Assembly (NCBI GenBank): GCA_902801485.1
Contig: CADCIP010000038.1
Location: 1-44,364, forward strand
DNA length: 44,364 bases
Direction: 5' to 3'
From: an uncultured Bacteroidales bacterium
GTDB taxonomy: Bacteria > Bacteroidota > Bacteroidia > Bacteroidales > Bacteroidaceae
The notes under the pieces are model-generated. The model saw nothing but the letters and a program-made list of their open reading frames with translations. It was not told the DNA's origin and ran no database searches. Below are positions 23,857 to 32,629 of this stretch, piece by piece. The translations under genes and the position numbers were made by a program. How positions within the stretch are numbered: position 1 is the stretch's first letter; every line of letters starts with the position of its first letter.

Positions 23857-24585
23857 TTATTTATTTATAAGGAAGATGGCTGGCACTTTGCTGAGGTCGG
23901 TCCCTCCGGCCCCTTTTAGGGGGAGACCCTTTTTCTTCCATTCTGCAATGGTGTGGGTGTGGATGAACTCGTCTGCCGTCGTTATACCGGCGGCAATGCA
24001 AAGGCGGGTTTGCGGACGTAAGGTTGACAGAAGGGTTTTGAACATCTTCAGATTACGGTAAGGTGTCTCTATAAAAAGTTGTGTCTGATGCTCGTTCCAG
24101 GCACGTGTCTCCAATGCTTTCAGTGCCTTGGCTCTGTCCGTGTCATCAACGGGCAGATAGCCGTTAAAGGCAAAACTCTGACCGTTCAGACCGCTTCCCA
24201 TGACTGCCATAATCATGCTGCATGGACCTACAAGGGGAATGACGCGAAGGTTCTGTCGTTGGGCAATAGCCACAATGTCGGCTCCAGGGTCGGCAACAGC
24301 CGGACAACCGGCTTCGCTGATTACGCCCATAGGTTTGCCGTCCCTAAGTGCCTGCAGGTACTGGCTGAACTGATGCTCGTCTGCATGCTTACCCATTTCA
24401 TAGAACGCAGAATCATCAATGGGGAACTCACGATCCACTTGGCGGAGAAACCGTCGGGCAGAACGGATGTTTTCTACTATAAAGTGACGGATACCCATGA
24501 TGATATCGTGGTTGTAAGAGGGAATGACCTGTTCAATGCCGGTCTCTCCCAGGGTAACGGGTATAAGGTATAGGGCTACTTCCAT
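23857..24585 (-). CDS. RsmI-like tetrapyrrole-methylase family SAM methyltransferase
   Basis: This 242-residue protein belongs to the tetrapyrrole (corrin/porphyrin) methylase superfamily, of the RsmI-like type: VISEAGCPAVADPGADIV and VIPLVGPCSMIMAVMGSGL are its SAM-binding blocks. RsmI 2'-O-methylates C1402 of 16S rRNA; this shorter Bacteroidetes version may do so too, but the substrate is inferred. Its start overlaps the phosphopantetheinyl transferase gene by 10 bases. The C-terminal residues KKGLPLKGAGGTDLSKVP are encoded by a GC-rich palindromic repeat (23901-23934). Confidence 0.8.
   Translation of the reverse strand: MEVALYLIPVTLGETGIEQVIPSYNHDIIMGIRHFIVENIRSARRFLRQVDREFPIDDSAFYEMGKHADEHQFSQYLQALRDGKPMGVISEAGCPAVADPGADIVAIAQRQNLRVIPLVGPCSMIMAVMGSGLNGQSFAFNGYLPVDDTDRAKALKALETRAWNEHQTQLFIETPYRNLKMFKTLLSTLRPQTRLCIAAGITTADEFIHTHTIAEWKKKGLPLKGAGGTDLSKVPAIFLINK
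23901..23934. repeat. GC-rich palindromic repeat, copy 2, inside RsmI-like gene
   Basis: CCCCTTTTAGGGGG plus AGACCC lie inside the 3' end of the RsmI-like gene and encode PLKGAGGTD, comparable with PLKEDRGY encoded by the copy at 29114. Insertion of a repeat into a dispensable tail is the likely history. Confidence 0.65.
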
Positions 24586-25193
24586 AATTGAATCTCTGTA
24601 TTGGTAATATCTGATTTGTACTGCGCTACGCTAATGATGTATCTGCGGTATAGATTGGGGATTGTAACGATGCTGATATCTTTGGTGTTTTCTTGGGAAA
24701 GTATTTCCTTTATATCGTCATTGATGCCTGTCCCCTTTAGTTTGAAAACTGCTTCCTTCTTAGTCCAAAGACTGATGAATGCGGCATCTGGGTTAGGAGA
24801 TGAGAAAATCTGCTGGCATTCCTCTTCGTTCATGCAATAGCGTACCAAAGTTTCGTTGGCAGAACGGAGGCATTCAATGTCGAGCCCGCATGGTTCATTG
24901 CTAATAAAGCAACCGATAGCCTCCTTGCAATGACTTATACTAAAATGAATGTGAGGATAGGCATAAAGGCTGGGCTTTTGGTGCTCATCATACCGGAAAA
25001 GAGGCATCTCAGGGAAGTTGTATTCAAGCCTTAGTCCCCGGCAAAGTTCAAGATAGGCTAAGGCACATTCTCTTTTCCCATCAAAATGTTTGTATCTTAA
25101 TGCTTGTTCCCTACGCCATGAAGGAAGCAAGCTGATGGCTTTTTCCACCTGCTTTTCCTTAATTCTCTCTAAATGGTCGTTGATGTACAGCAT
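24576..25193 (-). CDS. 4'-phosphopantetheinyl transferase superfamily protein
   Basis: This 205-residue Sfp/AcpT-type protein has the three family blocks: HFSISHCKE, GLDIECL (Asp-x-Glu metal ligands) and WTKKEAVFKLKG. It attaches phosphopantetheine from CoA to acyl or peptidyl carrier proteins; which carrier is not shown. A longer reading from TTG 25214 is rejected because the bases there form the promoter -7 box (TAATTTTG on the minus strand), so ATG 25193 is chosen. It overlaps the RsmI-like gene by 10 bases. Confidence 0.82.
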   Translation of the reverse strand: MLYINDHLERIKEKQVEKAISLLPSWRREQALRYKHFDGKRECALAYLELCRGLRLEYNFPEMPLFRYDEHQKPSLYAYPHIHFSISHCKEAIGCFISNEPCGLDIECLRSANETLVRYCMNEEECQQIFSSPNPDAAFISLWTKKEAVFKLKGTGINDDIKEILSQENTKDISIVTIPNLYRRYIISVAQYKSDITNTEIQLWK

Positions 25194-25201
25194 ACGCAAC
25201 A

Positions 25202-25209
25202 CAAAATTA
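25202..25209 (-). promoter_or_regulatory. Promoter of phosphopantetheinyl transferase gene
   Basis: TAATTTTG on the minus strand is a -7 box 8 bases before ATG 25193. It decides against the TTG start further upstream. The leader would be very short or absent. Confidence 0.5.
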
Positions 25210-25246
25210 GGCAAATTTCTTCATTTGAGAACAAGAATTGTGCATA

Positions 25247-25283
25247 TTTCTTTCGTTCTTCTCTCGTTTTTTTTGTAACTTTG
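25247..25283 (+). promoter_or_regulatory. leu operon promoter, distal copy
   Basis: A 37-bp module with TTTCTTTCGTTCTTCTCTCG, a T-tract and GTAACTTTG. TAACTTTG (25276-25283) is the -7 box. An almost identical module follows 84 bases downstream. A similar module precedes the fur-like gene. Confidence 0.6.
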
Positions 25284-25330
25284 GCTCTTGCCGAAGTTAC
25301 TGGCACTCGGAAAAGGAAAGAAAAATGAAC

Positions 25331-25367
25331 TTTTCTTTCGCTCTTCTCTCGATTTTTTGTAACTTTG
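25331..25367 (+). promoter_or_regulatory. leu operon promoter, proximal copy
   Basis: Second copy of the module, with TAACTTTG at 25360-25367 exactly 84 bases after the first. It is 40 bases upstream of the leuA start. Two near-identical promoters in tandem point to a duplication. Confidence 0.65.
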
Positions 25368-25407
25368 CCCCCACTTTATGTAAAAAGATTTAAACAAAAG
25401 ACGTAAA

Positions 25408-26907
25408 ATGAGTGACAGATTGTTTATTTTCGACACTACACTACGTGATGGCGAACAAGTTCCCGGATGTCAGTTGAATACAGTGGAGAAAATTCAGGTA
25501 GCCCGCCAGTTGGAGGCACTTGGTGTTGATATCATCGAGGCCGGTTTCCCTATTAGTAGCCCCGGTGATTTTAACTCAGTAATAGAAATCAGTAAGGCTG
25601 TAACATGGCCCACCATTTGTGCGCTGACCCGTGCTGTTGAGAAGGATATTGATGTGGCTGCAGATGCTTTGAAGTATGCCAAGCATAAGAGAATTCATAC
25701 TGGTATCGGTACCAGCGAGAGCCATATTCGCTATAAGTTCAACTCAACTCCTGAGGAAATTATTGAACGTGCGGTAGCTGCCGTTAAGTACGCCAAGAAG
25801 TATGTTGAGGATGTGGAATTCTATGCCGAGGACGCAGGTAGAACTGACAATGAGTATCTGGCTCGTGTCATCGACGCTGTTACCAAAGCCGGTGCTACAG
25901 TATGTAACATTCCTGATACTACAGGGTTCCGTGTTCCCAATGAATACTTCGAGAAGATAAAGTATCTATATGAGCATGTTGATGCCTTTGCCGCCGGTAA
26001 AAGTATCCTGTCAACTCATTGCCACAACGACTTAGGTATGGCTACTGCCAACACCGTAGCTGGCGTATTGGGCGGAGCCCGTCAGGTTGAGGTTACCATC
26101 AATGGTATTGGTGAACGTGCCGGTAATACCTCGTTGGAAGAGATTGCCATGATTTTCAAGACACATCCCGACCTTGGCATAGAAACCAACATCAATACAA
26201 CAAAGATTTATCCTACCAGTCGTATGGTAAGCAGTCTGATGAATATGCCCGTTCAGCCCAACAAGGCCATTGTGGGCAAGAATGCTTTTGCTCACAGCTC
26301 TGGTATTCATCAGGATGGCGTGCTGAAGAACGCTTCAACTTACGAGATTATGGACCCCAAGGATGTGGGTATCGATGATAACGCTATTGTACTGACAGCC
26401 CGTAGCGGTCGTGCTGCCCTGAAGCATCGTTTGAGTGTGAATGGCGTGGAGATTGATGGAGAGCGTCTGGATAAAGTATATCAGGATTTCTTGGCTTTGG
26501 CTGATAAGAAGAAAGAAGTTACAGACGATGATATTCTGGTATTGGCTGGAGCAGACAGAAGTGCTTCCCATAATGTTAAACTTGATTATCTGCAGGTTAC
26601 AACTGGTAAAGGCGTGAAGAGCGTCGCTAGCATTGGCCTTATTATTGCAAACGAGAAGTTTGAGGCTGCTGCTTCGGGTAACGGCCCCGTAGATGCTGCC
26701 ATCAATGCTTTGAAGTGCATCATCAAGCGTAAGATGACCCTAAAGGAGTTTACTATTCAGGCTATTAGCAAGGGTTCTGACGATATGGGTAAGGTACACA
26801 TGCAGGTGGAATACGACGGTCACCTCTATTATGGTTTTGGAGCCAATACTGATATCGTAACTGCCAGTGTAGAAGCATATATTGACTGTATCAACAAGTT
26901 TAGATAA
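25408..26907 (+). CDS. leuA: 2-isopropylmalate synthase
   Basis: This 499-residue protein condenses 2-oxoisovalerate with acetyl-CoA, the first step of leucine synthesis. [12 protein letters not shown] (about 9-20) and STHCHNDLG (about 200-208) are catalytic and metal-binding motifs of the HMGL-like domain. The C-terminal part is the LeuA allosteric domain, where leucine binds. Length is normal. It begins the operon leuA-leuC-leuD-citramalate synthase-leuB. The leuC start follows 1 base after its stop. Confidence 0.93.
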   Translation: MSDRLFIFDTTLRDGEQVPGCQLNTVEKIQVARQLEALGVDIIEAGFPISSPGDFNSVIEISKAVTWPTICALTRAVEKDIDVAADALKYAKHKRIHTGIGTSESHIRYKFNSTPEEIIERAVAAVKYAKKYVEDVEFYAEDAGRTDNEYLARVIDAVTKAGATVCNIPDTTGFRVPNEYFEKIKYLYEHVDAFAAGKSILSTHCHNDLGMATANTVAGVLGGARQVEVTINGIGERAGNTSLEEIAMIFKTHPDLGIETNINTTKIYPTSRMVSSLMNMPVQPNKAIVGKNAFAHSSGIHQDGVLKNASTYEIMDPKDVGIDDNAIVLTARSGRAALKHRLSVNGVEIDGERLDKVYQDFLALADKKKEVTDDDILVLAGADRSASHNVKLDYLQVTTGKGVKSVASIGLIIANEKFEAAASGNGPVDAAINALKCIIKRKMTLKEFTIQAISKGSDDMGKVHMQVEYDGHLYYGFGANTDIVTASVEAYIDCINKFR

Positions 26908-26908
26908 G

Positions 26909-28297
26909 ATGGGAAAGACTTTATTCGACAAAATATGGGATGCACACGTTGTGCAGAACGTGGAGGGCGGCCCTACACAACTTTATATTGACCGTCTGTA
27001 TGCACATGAGGTGACTAGTCCGCAGGCATTCGATACGTTAAGAGATAAGAAGATAGGTGTCTTCCGTCCCGACCATGTAATTGCCATGCCTGACCATAAT
27101 ACCCCCAGTGACCAACAGGAGCGTATTGATGACCCCGTAGGTCGTAAGCAGGTGGATACACTGGCCAAGAATTGTGCCGAATATGGGATTACCCACTTTG
27201 CTATGGGCACTAAGGATAATGGAATCATTCATGTGGTAGGACCGGAAAAAGCTCTCTCCTTGCCCGGTATGACCATTGTATGCGGCGACTCTCACACCAG
27301 CACGCATGGTGCTGTAGGTGCCATCGCTATGGGTATCGGTACCAGTGAGGTTGCACAGGTGTTGGCCTCTCAGTGTATCCTCCAGAGTAAGCCCAAGACG
27401 ATGCGTATCAACATCGAAGGTACACTTCCTCCTTGCACTACAGCCAAAGATGTGGCTCTTTACATCATGGCCCAGATGACCACCAGCGGAGCTACTGGCT
27501 ATGCTGTGGAATATGCCGGGAGTGCCATTCGTAACATGAGTATGGAGGGGCGTCTTACACTCTCTAATCTTTCCATCGAGATGGGTTCACGTGCCGGATT
27601 GATTGCTCCCGATGAGATAACTTTTGCTTATCTGAAAGGACGCGAATATGCTCCTAAGGGTGATGATTGGGACCGTGCCGTTGAGGAATGGAAGAAGTTG
27701 CATAGCGATGACGATGCCGTTTTCGATAAGGAAGTAACATATCGTGCCGAGGACATCGCTCCCCGTATCACCTATGGAACCAATCCGGGTGCCGGCATTG
27801 CTATTGACGAATGTATTCCTACTCTGGAGAGTATATCAGAAACAGATCGTCCCCAGTTCCTTTCCATGTTGGACTATATGAAGTTCCAGCCTGGTCAGAA
27901 ATTGGAGGGTATCCCTGTTGACTATTGTTTCCTGGGTGCTTGTACCAATGGCCGTATAGAGGATTTCCGTGCATTTGCCAGCGTGGTTAAGGGTAAGAAG
28001 AAAGCCGACAGCGTCGTAGCCTGGATCGTTCCTGGCAGTTGGGCAGTTCGTCAGCAGATTATTGACGAAGGTATAGATAAGATATTGGAAGAGGCTGGCT
28101 TTGAGCTGCGTTTGCCCTCATGTTCAGCTTGTCTGGCTATGAATCCTGATAAGGTTCCTGCAGGCAAGCTCAGTATCAGTACCAGCAACCGTAACTTCGT
28201 AGGTCGCCAAGGTCCTGGAGCCCGTACCATATTGGCCAGCCCGCTTGTAGTGGCTGCAAGTGCGATAACCGGTGTTATCACAGACCCAAGAAAATAG
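26909..28297 (+). CDS. leuC: 3-isopropylmalate dehydratase large subunit
   Basis: This 462-residue aconitase-family protein starts at ATG 26909 ([15 protein letters not shown]), the family's usual beginning. A longer frame into leuA is only a shadow. [12 protein letters not shown] and the cluster ligands [13 protein letters not shown] and SCSACLAMN bind the [4Fe-4S] centre. Together with LeuD it isomerises 2- to 3-isopropylmalate. The gap of 126 bases to leuD carries two facing GC-rich repeats. Confidence 0.93.
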   Translation: MGKTLFDKIWDAHVVQNVEGGPTQLYIDRLYAHEVTSPQAFDTLRDKKIGVFRPDHVIAMPDHNTPSDQQERIDDPVGRKQVDTLAKNCAEYGITHFAMGTKDNGIIHVVGPEKALSLPGMTIVCGDSHTSTHGAVGAIAMGIGTSEVAQVLASQCILQSKPKTMRINIEGTLPPCTTAKDVALYIMAQMTTSGATGYAVEYAGSAIRNMSMEGRLTLSNLSIEMGSRAGLIAPDEITFAYLKGREYAPKGDDWDRAVEEWKKLHSDDDAVFDKEVTYRAEDIAPRITYGTNPGAGIAIDECIPTLESISETDRPQFLSMLDYMKFQPGQKLEGIPVDYCFLGACTNGRIEDFRAFASVVKGKKKADSVVAWIVPGSWAVRQQIIDEGIDKILEEAGFELRLPSCSACLAMNPDKVPAGKLSISTSNRNFVGRQGPGARTILASPLVVAASAITGVITDPRK

Positions 28298-28421
28298 ACC
28301 CTCTCTAACTCCCTCTCTGGGGGGAGAACATAGAAGGAAAAAAGTTCAAAAATATAACTGTCCACGACCCTGCGAGCAGTTCCCTCCCCGTAGAGGGGTA
28401 GGGGTAGGGAGAGGGTCTTTA
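28296..28421. repeat. Inverted GC-rich repeat pair between leuC and leuD
   Basis: AGACCCTCTCTAACTCCCTC at the left end and its inverted counterpart ending GAGAGGGTCTTTA at the right end face each other (GGGGGGAGAAC against GTTCCCTCCCC inside). About 47 bases of AT-rich DNA separate them. The layout resembles a small inverted-repeat element. The right arm ends directly before the leuD start. Confidence 0.7.
28395..28414 (+). promoter_or_regulatory. Potential G-quadruplex directly upstream of leuD
   Basis: GGGGTAGGGGTAGGGAGAGG plus one G fits four G-runs of at least three with loops of 2-3 bases, on the mRNA-sense strand. It ends 9 bases before ATG 28424, covering the region where a ribosome would bind. 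No other Shine-Dalgarno-like sequence is visible. Confidence 0.55.
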
Positions 28422-28423
28422 TT

Positions 28424-29038
28424 ATGAAAGAAAAATTCGACATCATACAGTCAACTTGTATTCCAATCGAGATTGACAACAATAATACAGATAACATTAT
28501 TCCTGCCCGTTATCTGGCTTTCACTACCCGTGATCCTAAGTTCTACGGTGAGGCTTTTATGCATGATTTGCGGTATGATGCAAACAATCAGCCTGTAGCA
28601 GACTTTGTGATGAATAAGCCTGAATTTTCTGAAACTCCCCATAAGGGCGTTCATGAGATTATTGTGGGCGGTCAGAACTGGGGCTCAGGTTCCAGTCGTG
28701 AGCATGCGGCATGGGCTATTGCCGGTTATGGAGTAAGAGTTGTCATCAGCAACTCCTTTGCGGATATTCACCGTAACAATCTGTTGAATTGCTTCGTACT
28801 GCCCGTTGTTGTCAGTCGTGAGTTCCAGTTGGAACTTTTCAAAAGCATAGCGGAGGACAGTAATACTCTTGTTACCGTAGATGTTCCTAACCAGACGGTA
28901 AAGAACGAGAAGACAGGTAGTGTGGAGCATTTCGAAATCAATGCTTACAAGAAGTATTGCCTCCTGAATGCTTACGACGATATTGACTTCCTTTTGGCCA
29001 ATACGGACAAGATAGAGGCTTGGGAACAGACCCCCTAA
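28424..29038 (+). CDS. leuD: 3-isopropylmalate dehydratase small subunit
   Basis: This 204-residue LeuD protein has NTDNIIPARYL at the start and GGQNWGSGSSREHA (substrate-binding swivel loop) near residue 83. Pairs with LeuC. The start is the ATG immediately after a possible G-quadruplex. Its stop lies in the left arm of a second GC-rich inverted repeat. Confidence 0.93.
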   Translation: MKEKFDIIQSTCIPIEIDNNNTDNIIPARYLAFTTRDPKFYGEAFMHDLRYDANNQPVADFVMNKPEFSETPHKGVHEIIVGGQNWGSGSSREHAAWAIAGYGVRVVISNSFADIHRNNLLNCFVLPVVVSREFQLELFKSIAEDSNTLVTVDVPNQTVKNEKTGSVEHFEINAYKKYCLLNAYDDIDFLLANTDKIEAWEQTP

Positions 29039-29140
29039 CCCCCTTTAGGGGGAATATTATTGGGGAGGAAAAAACTCAGTAAGTGTATGTCAGGAATCGA
29101 AAATAACCATAACTTCCCCCTAAAGGAGGATAGGGGGTAT
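29029..29140. repeat. Inverted GC-rich repeat pair at leuD/citramalate synthase junction
   Basis: GACCCCCTAACCCCCTTTAG plus GGGGAA at the left (29029-29054) faces TTCCCCCTAAAGGAGGATAG plus GGGGT at the right (29114-29139). The pair spans the end of leuD and the start of the next gene, whose first residues are encoded inside it. Confidence 0.7.
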
Positions 29141-30661
29141 ATAGAAATCATGGATACTACGCTGCGCGACGGCGAGCAGACCAGTGGGGTAAGTTTTGTG
29201 CCTCATGAGAAACTGCTTATTGTGCGTATGTTGCTGCAGGAACTTTGCGTTGACAGAGTAGAGGTTGCCAGCGCCCGTGTCAGTGAAGGCGAGAAAGAGG
29301 CGGTTACAATGATATGTCGTTGGGCCCGTCAGGCAGGAAAATTGGAGCAGATAGAGGTATTGGGATTCATTGACGGAAAGACTTCTGTCGATTGGGTTAA
29401 AGCCGTTGGCTGCAAGAATATCAATCTGCTGTGCAAGGGATCCGAGCGCCATTGCAAGTATCAGCTCCAGAAAACGCTTGAAGAGCATGTGGCCGATATT
29501 AAGCAAAGTATCCAGTATGCACATGAGCAGGGTATAGAAGTTAATCTGTATCTTGAGGACTGGTCGAATGGTATGAAGGACAATCCTCAGTTCGTCTTTG
29601 GATTTGTTGATGCGCTCCGCTCAGCAGGCGTAAAGCGTTTTATGCTGCCTGACACATTAGGTATTCTGAATCCTATGCTTACAGCCCAGTTTATTTCGCA
29701 GATGGTGGAGCGCTACCCTGATTTGCATTTCGATTTTCATGCACATAACGACTATGATATGGCTGCCGGCAATGTTTTGGCTGCCGTATTAAATGGTTGT
29801 AAGGGTGTTCACACCTCAGTTAACGGATTGGGTGAACGTGCCGGTAATGCACCACTCAGTAGTGTGCAGGCCATCCTGAAGGACCACTTCCATGGTCGTA
29901 CCGGACTGGTGGAGGAGAATCTGAACAAGGCCAGTCGTATGGTAGAAAGTATCTCCGGAATTGCCGTGCCGCCCAACAAACCTATCATTGGTGAAAGTGT
30001 ATTTACGCAGGTAGCCGGTGTTCATGCCGATGGAGATAAGAAGCACAGCCTCTATTGCAATGACCTGATTCCAGAACGATTCGGTCGTAAACGTGAATAT
30101 GCCTTGGGTAAGAATTCCGGCAAAGCCAATATCCTTAAGAATCTTGAGGAACTGGGTTTGGAACTGACGCCTGAGCAGACTCGTCGTGTAACAGACAGAA
30201 TCATAGAGTTGGGTGACAAGAAACAACTCGTTACCCAAGAGGACCTTCCGTACATCGTCAGTGATGTACTGAAGCATACAGCTCCCGATGACAAGGTGAA
30301 ATTGAAGAGCTATATGGTATCAACAGCATACGGCCTTAAGCCCATGGCCAGTGTGAAGTTGCAGGTTGGTAATGAGGTTTATGAGGATTCGGCTATGGGC
30401 GACGGTATGTACGATGCCTTTGTGCGTGCTTGCCGACATATTTATCGAGACCGCTTGAATCGTGAATTTCCATGGTTGGATAATTATCAGGTCAGTATTC
30501 CGCCAGGTGGACGTACAGATGCCTTGGTGCAGACAACCATTTCTTGGGTTTGGAACGACAAGACATTCCGTACCCGTGCCCTTGATCCCGACCAGACAGA
30601 GGCGGCTATTAAGGCAACAATAAAGATGTTAAATATAATAGAACTAGAATATGAAGCTTAA
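29087..30661 (+). CDS. cimA: Citramalate synthase / LeuA-like synthase
   Basis: This 524-residue protein is a DRE-TIM metallolyase: [15 protein letters not shown] near the start, [13 protein letters not shown] for metal binding, and a C-terminal LeuA-type dimer domain. It is unlike LeuA in the operon and matches the Bacteroidetes citramalate synthase branch, which makes citramalate from pyruvate and acetyl-CoA for isoleucine; the exact keto acid is inferred. The start at ATG 29087 is chosen; a TTG at 29060 is possible. Residues FPLKEDRGY at the N-terminus are encoded by a GC-rich repeat and are not part of the fold. It overlaps the leuB start by 11 bases. Confidence 0.8.
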   Translation: MSGIENNHNFPLKEDRGYIEIMDTTLRDGEQTSGVSFVPHEKLLIVRMLLQELCVDRVEVASARVSEGEKEAVTMICRWARQAGKLEQIEVLGFIDGKTSVDWVKAVGCKNINLLCKGSERHCKYQLQKTLEEHVADIKQSIQYAHEQGIEVNLYLEDWSNGMKDNPQFVFGFVDALRSAGVKRFMLPDTLGILNPMLTAQFISQMVERYPDLHFDFHAHNDYDMAAGNVLAAVLNGCKGVHTSVNGLGERAGNAPLSSVQAILKDHFHGRTGLVEENLNKASRMVESISGIAVPPNKPIIGESVFTQVAGVHADGDKKHSLYCNDLIPERFGRKREYALGKNSGKANILKNLEELGLELTPEQTRRVTDRIIELGDKKQLVTQEDLPYIVSDVLKHTAPDDKVKLKSYMVSTAYGLKPMASVKLQVGNEVYEDSAMGDGMYDAFVRACRHIYRDRLNREFPWLDNYQVSIPPGGRTDALVQTTISWVWNDKTFRTRALDPDQTEAAIKATIKMLNIIELEYEA

Positions 30662-31712
30662 GATTGCAGTACTGGCCGGTGATGGTATCGGACCAGAGAT
30701 TATGGAGCAGGGCGTGGCTGTAACCAGTGCCATTGCCGAGAAGTTTGGACACGAAGTATCATACAAGGAAGCCCTTTGCGGTGCCCATGCTATTGATGAA
30801 GTTGGTGACCCCTTCCCCGAAGAGACATTCCAGACTTGCATGGAGGCTGATGCTGTGCTTTTTGCCAGCGTTGGCGACCCCAAGTTCGATAATAACCCTA
30901 CCGCTAAAGTGCGTCCTGAGCAGGGTCTCCTTGCTATGCGTAAGAAGTTGGGGCTTTATGCCAATATCCGTCCTGTAGAGACTTTCGACTGCCTCGTACA
31001 CAAGTCTCCTTTGAAGGATGAGTTGGTGCGTGGTGCTGACTTTATCTGTATCCGTGAACTTACCGGTGGTATGTATTTCGGTGAGAAGAAAGAGGGTACC
31101 GATGAGGCTTACGATACCAATTTCTATAGTCGTCCAGAGGTAGAGCGCATCTTGCGCGTTGCCTATCAGTATGCTCGTCAGCGTCGTAAGCACGTGACCG
31201 TTGTTGATAAGGCTAACGTCTTGGCCAGCAGTCGTCTGTGGCGTAAGGTTGCTCAGGAGGTAATGTTAGAGTACCCCGATGTGGAGACCGATTTCATGTA
31301 CGTTGATAATGCTGCTATGCGTATGATTCAGGATCCAAAGTTCTTTGATGTAATGGTAACAGAGAATACTTTCGGAGATATTCTTACCGACGAAGGCTCC
31401 TGCATCACCGGTTCTATGGGGCTGTTGCCCAGCGCATCTACAGGTGAGCATACACCCGTATTTGAACCCATACACGGCTCATGGCCTCAGGGTAAGGGCT
31501 TGAATATTGCCAACCCCTTAGCTCAGATTCTGAGCGTGGCTATGCTGTATGAGTATTTCGGTTTGAAGGCTGAAGGCGCTCTTATCCGTGAGGCTGTAAA
31601 TGCATCTCTCGAACAGAATGTTCGCACACCTGAAATTCAGGTAGAGGGGGGTGCAAAGTATGGCACTAAGGAAGTTGGTAAGTGGATTGTTGACTATATC
31701 AGAAACAAGTAA
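30651..31712 (+). CDS. leuB: 3-isopropylmalate dehydrogenase
   Basis: This 353-residue protein oxidises 3-isopropylmalate to the keto acid with [12 protein letters not shown] (about 10-18), the metal-binding [11 protein letters not shown] region and [12 protein letters not shown] (about 239-250) are typical, and [14 protein letters not shown] lies in the NAD site. Length is normal. Same Leu operon, overlapping the preceding gene. A GC-rich hairpin follows the stop. Confidence 0.93.
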   Translation: MKLKIAVLAGDGIGPEIMEQGVAVTSAIAEKFGHEVSYKEALCGAHAIDEVGDPFPEETFQTCMEADAVLFASVGDPKFDNNPTAKVRPEQGLLAMRKKLGLYANIRPVETFDCLVHKSPLKDELVRGADFICIRELTGGMYFGEKKEGTDEAYDTNFYSRPEVERILRVAYQYARQRRKHVTVVDKANVLASSRLWRKVAQEVMLEYPDVETDFMYVDNAAMRMIQDPKFFDVMVTENTFGDILTDEGSCITGSMGLLPSASTGEHTPVFEPIHGSWPQGKGLNIANPLAQILSVAMLYEYFGLKAEGALIREAVNASLEQNVRTPEIQVEGGAKYGTKEVGKWIVDYIRNK

Positions 31713-31715
31713 ATA

Positions 31716-31765
31716 AAGACCCTCTCCCCATACCCCTCCCCCCTCTCTGGGGAGGGGCTTTCTGT
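31716..31765 (+). terminator. GC-rich hairpin ending the leu operon
   Basis: AAAGACCC, then CCCCTCCCCCCTCTCTGGGG and AGGGGCTTT form a long hairpin with a CTTT end. It is another copy of the AGACCCTCTCC repeat family and seems to act as terminator for leuB. Confidence 0.6.
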
Positions 31766-31772
31766 TATTGAT

Positions 31773-32582
31773 ATGAAATTTTTTCTCCTTTCCGTTATTG
31801 TTGCCGTTTCCGTTATTGTTCCCGTCAGCACCCATGCGCAACGCTATCAGCAGTTGGTTAAACAAGGGCTTGAACAGTTACAAGGCGACAGTCTCCTGCA
31901 GGCCGAGGCTACTTTCCGTGAGGCTTTGAATGTGGACCCGTTATTAAAATCGAATGCCTTGTTGTATCAGTATATAGGCAACATTCAGGAGCGCAGAGGA
32001 GAGTTCCAGAAGGCGCTTGATTCATATCGGATGGGACTGAATATTTCTTCTACCACCACAAGTTTGCTGCTTTGTAGGGCCGCACTTTATATGCGATTGG
32101 ACAATCAGGAACATGCCATGGCAGATTATTCTGAGGTTCTGAATTTGGAACCCAACCAGACGGAGGCTCTTTTCTATCGTGCCTTTTTGTATAGTCAGCG
32201 CCGTGATTACAAACGTGCACGTGCCGATTATGACCGTCTGATTAAGCTTGAGCCGATGAATGAAAATGCTCGTTTGGGACTGGCTGTCCTGAACGAAAAA
32301 GACCGTCGGCCACGTGAGGCTATGGAGCAACTGGATGCTTTGGTACAACTTTTCCCTTCGCACGCTTCCATTTATCTTGTGCGTGGGGGAATGTATCTCA
32401 AGCGTAAACAGTACGAGTTGGCACAGACAGATATAGAGCGTGCCATCGAGCTGGAACCCGAGAACCCTGACTGCTATGTTTCCCGTTCTCAGCTCTATAA
32501 AGCCATGAAAAAGAAAAAACTGGCCCAAGCTGATGCCAAAAAGGCTATCAGCTTAGGCGCAGACCCGTCTTTTTTGAATTAA
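31773..32582 (+). CDS. Secreted TPR-repeat protein
   Basis: This 269-residue protein has a signal peptide (residues about 1-23, ending THAQ). The rest is about six tetratricopeptide repeats, for example ALLYQYIGNIQERRGEFQKA, YSEVLNLEPNQTEALFYRAF and ERAIELEPENPDCYVSRSQL. TPR proteins bind other proteins; the partner is unknown. It lies 60 bases after leuB with a terminator between, and is convergent with purA. Confidence 0.8.
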   Translation: MKFFLLSVIVAVSVIVPVSTHAQRYQQLVKQGLEQLQGDSLLQAEATFREALNVDPLLKSNALLYQYIGNIQERRGEFQKALDSYRMGLNISSTTTSLLLCRAALYMRLDNQEHAMADYSEVLNLEPNQTEALFYRAFLYSQRRDYKRARADYDRLIKLEPMNENARLGLAVLNEKDRRPREAMEQLDALVQLFPSHASIYLVRGGMYLKRKQYELAQTDIERAIELEPENPDCYVSRSQLYKAMKKKKLAQADAKKAISLGADPSFLN

Positions 32583-32629
32583 AGAATCACCGCCGTACGG
32601 CAAAACCTGCGATTCCCCTCTCTCAGTTT

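Noticed and set aside
25194-25214. TTG start for the phosphopantetheinyl transferase
   Set aside because: The bases of this extension contain the TAATTTTG -7 box, and the ATG at 25193 is better placed.
28051-28497. 148-residue minus-strand ORF at the leuC/leuD junction
   Set aside because: It crosses the GC-rich inverted repeats and lies opposite leuC; no coding features.
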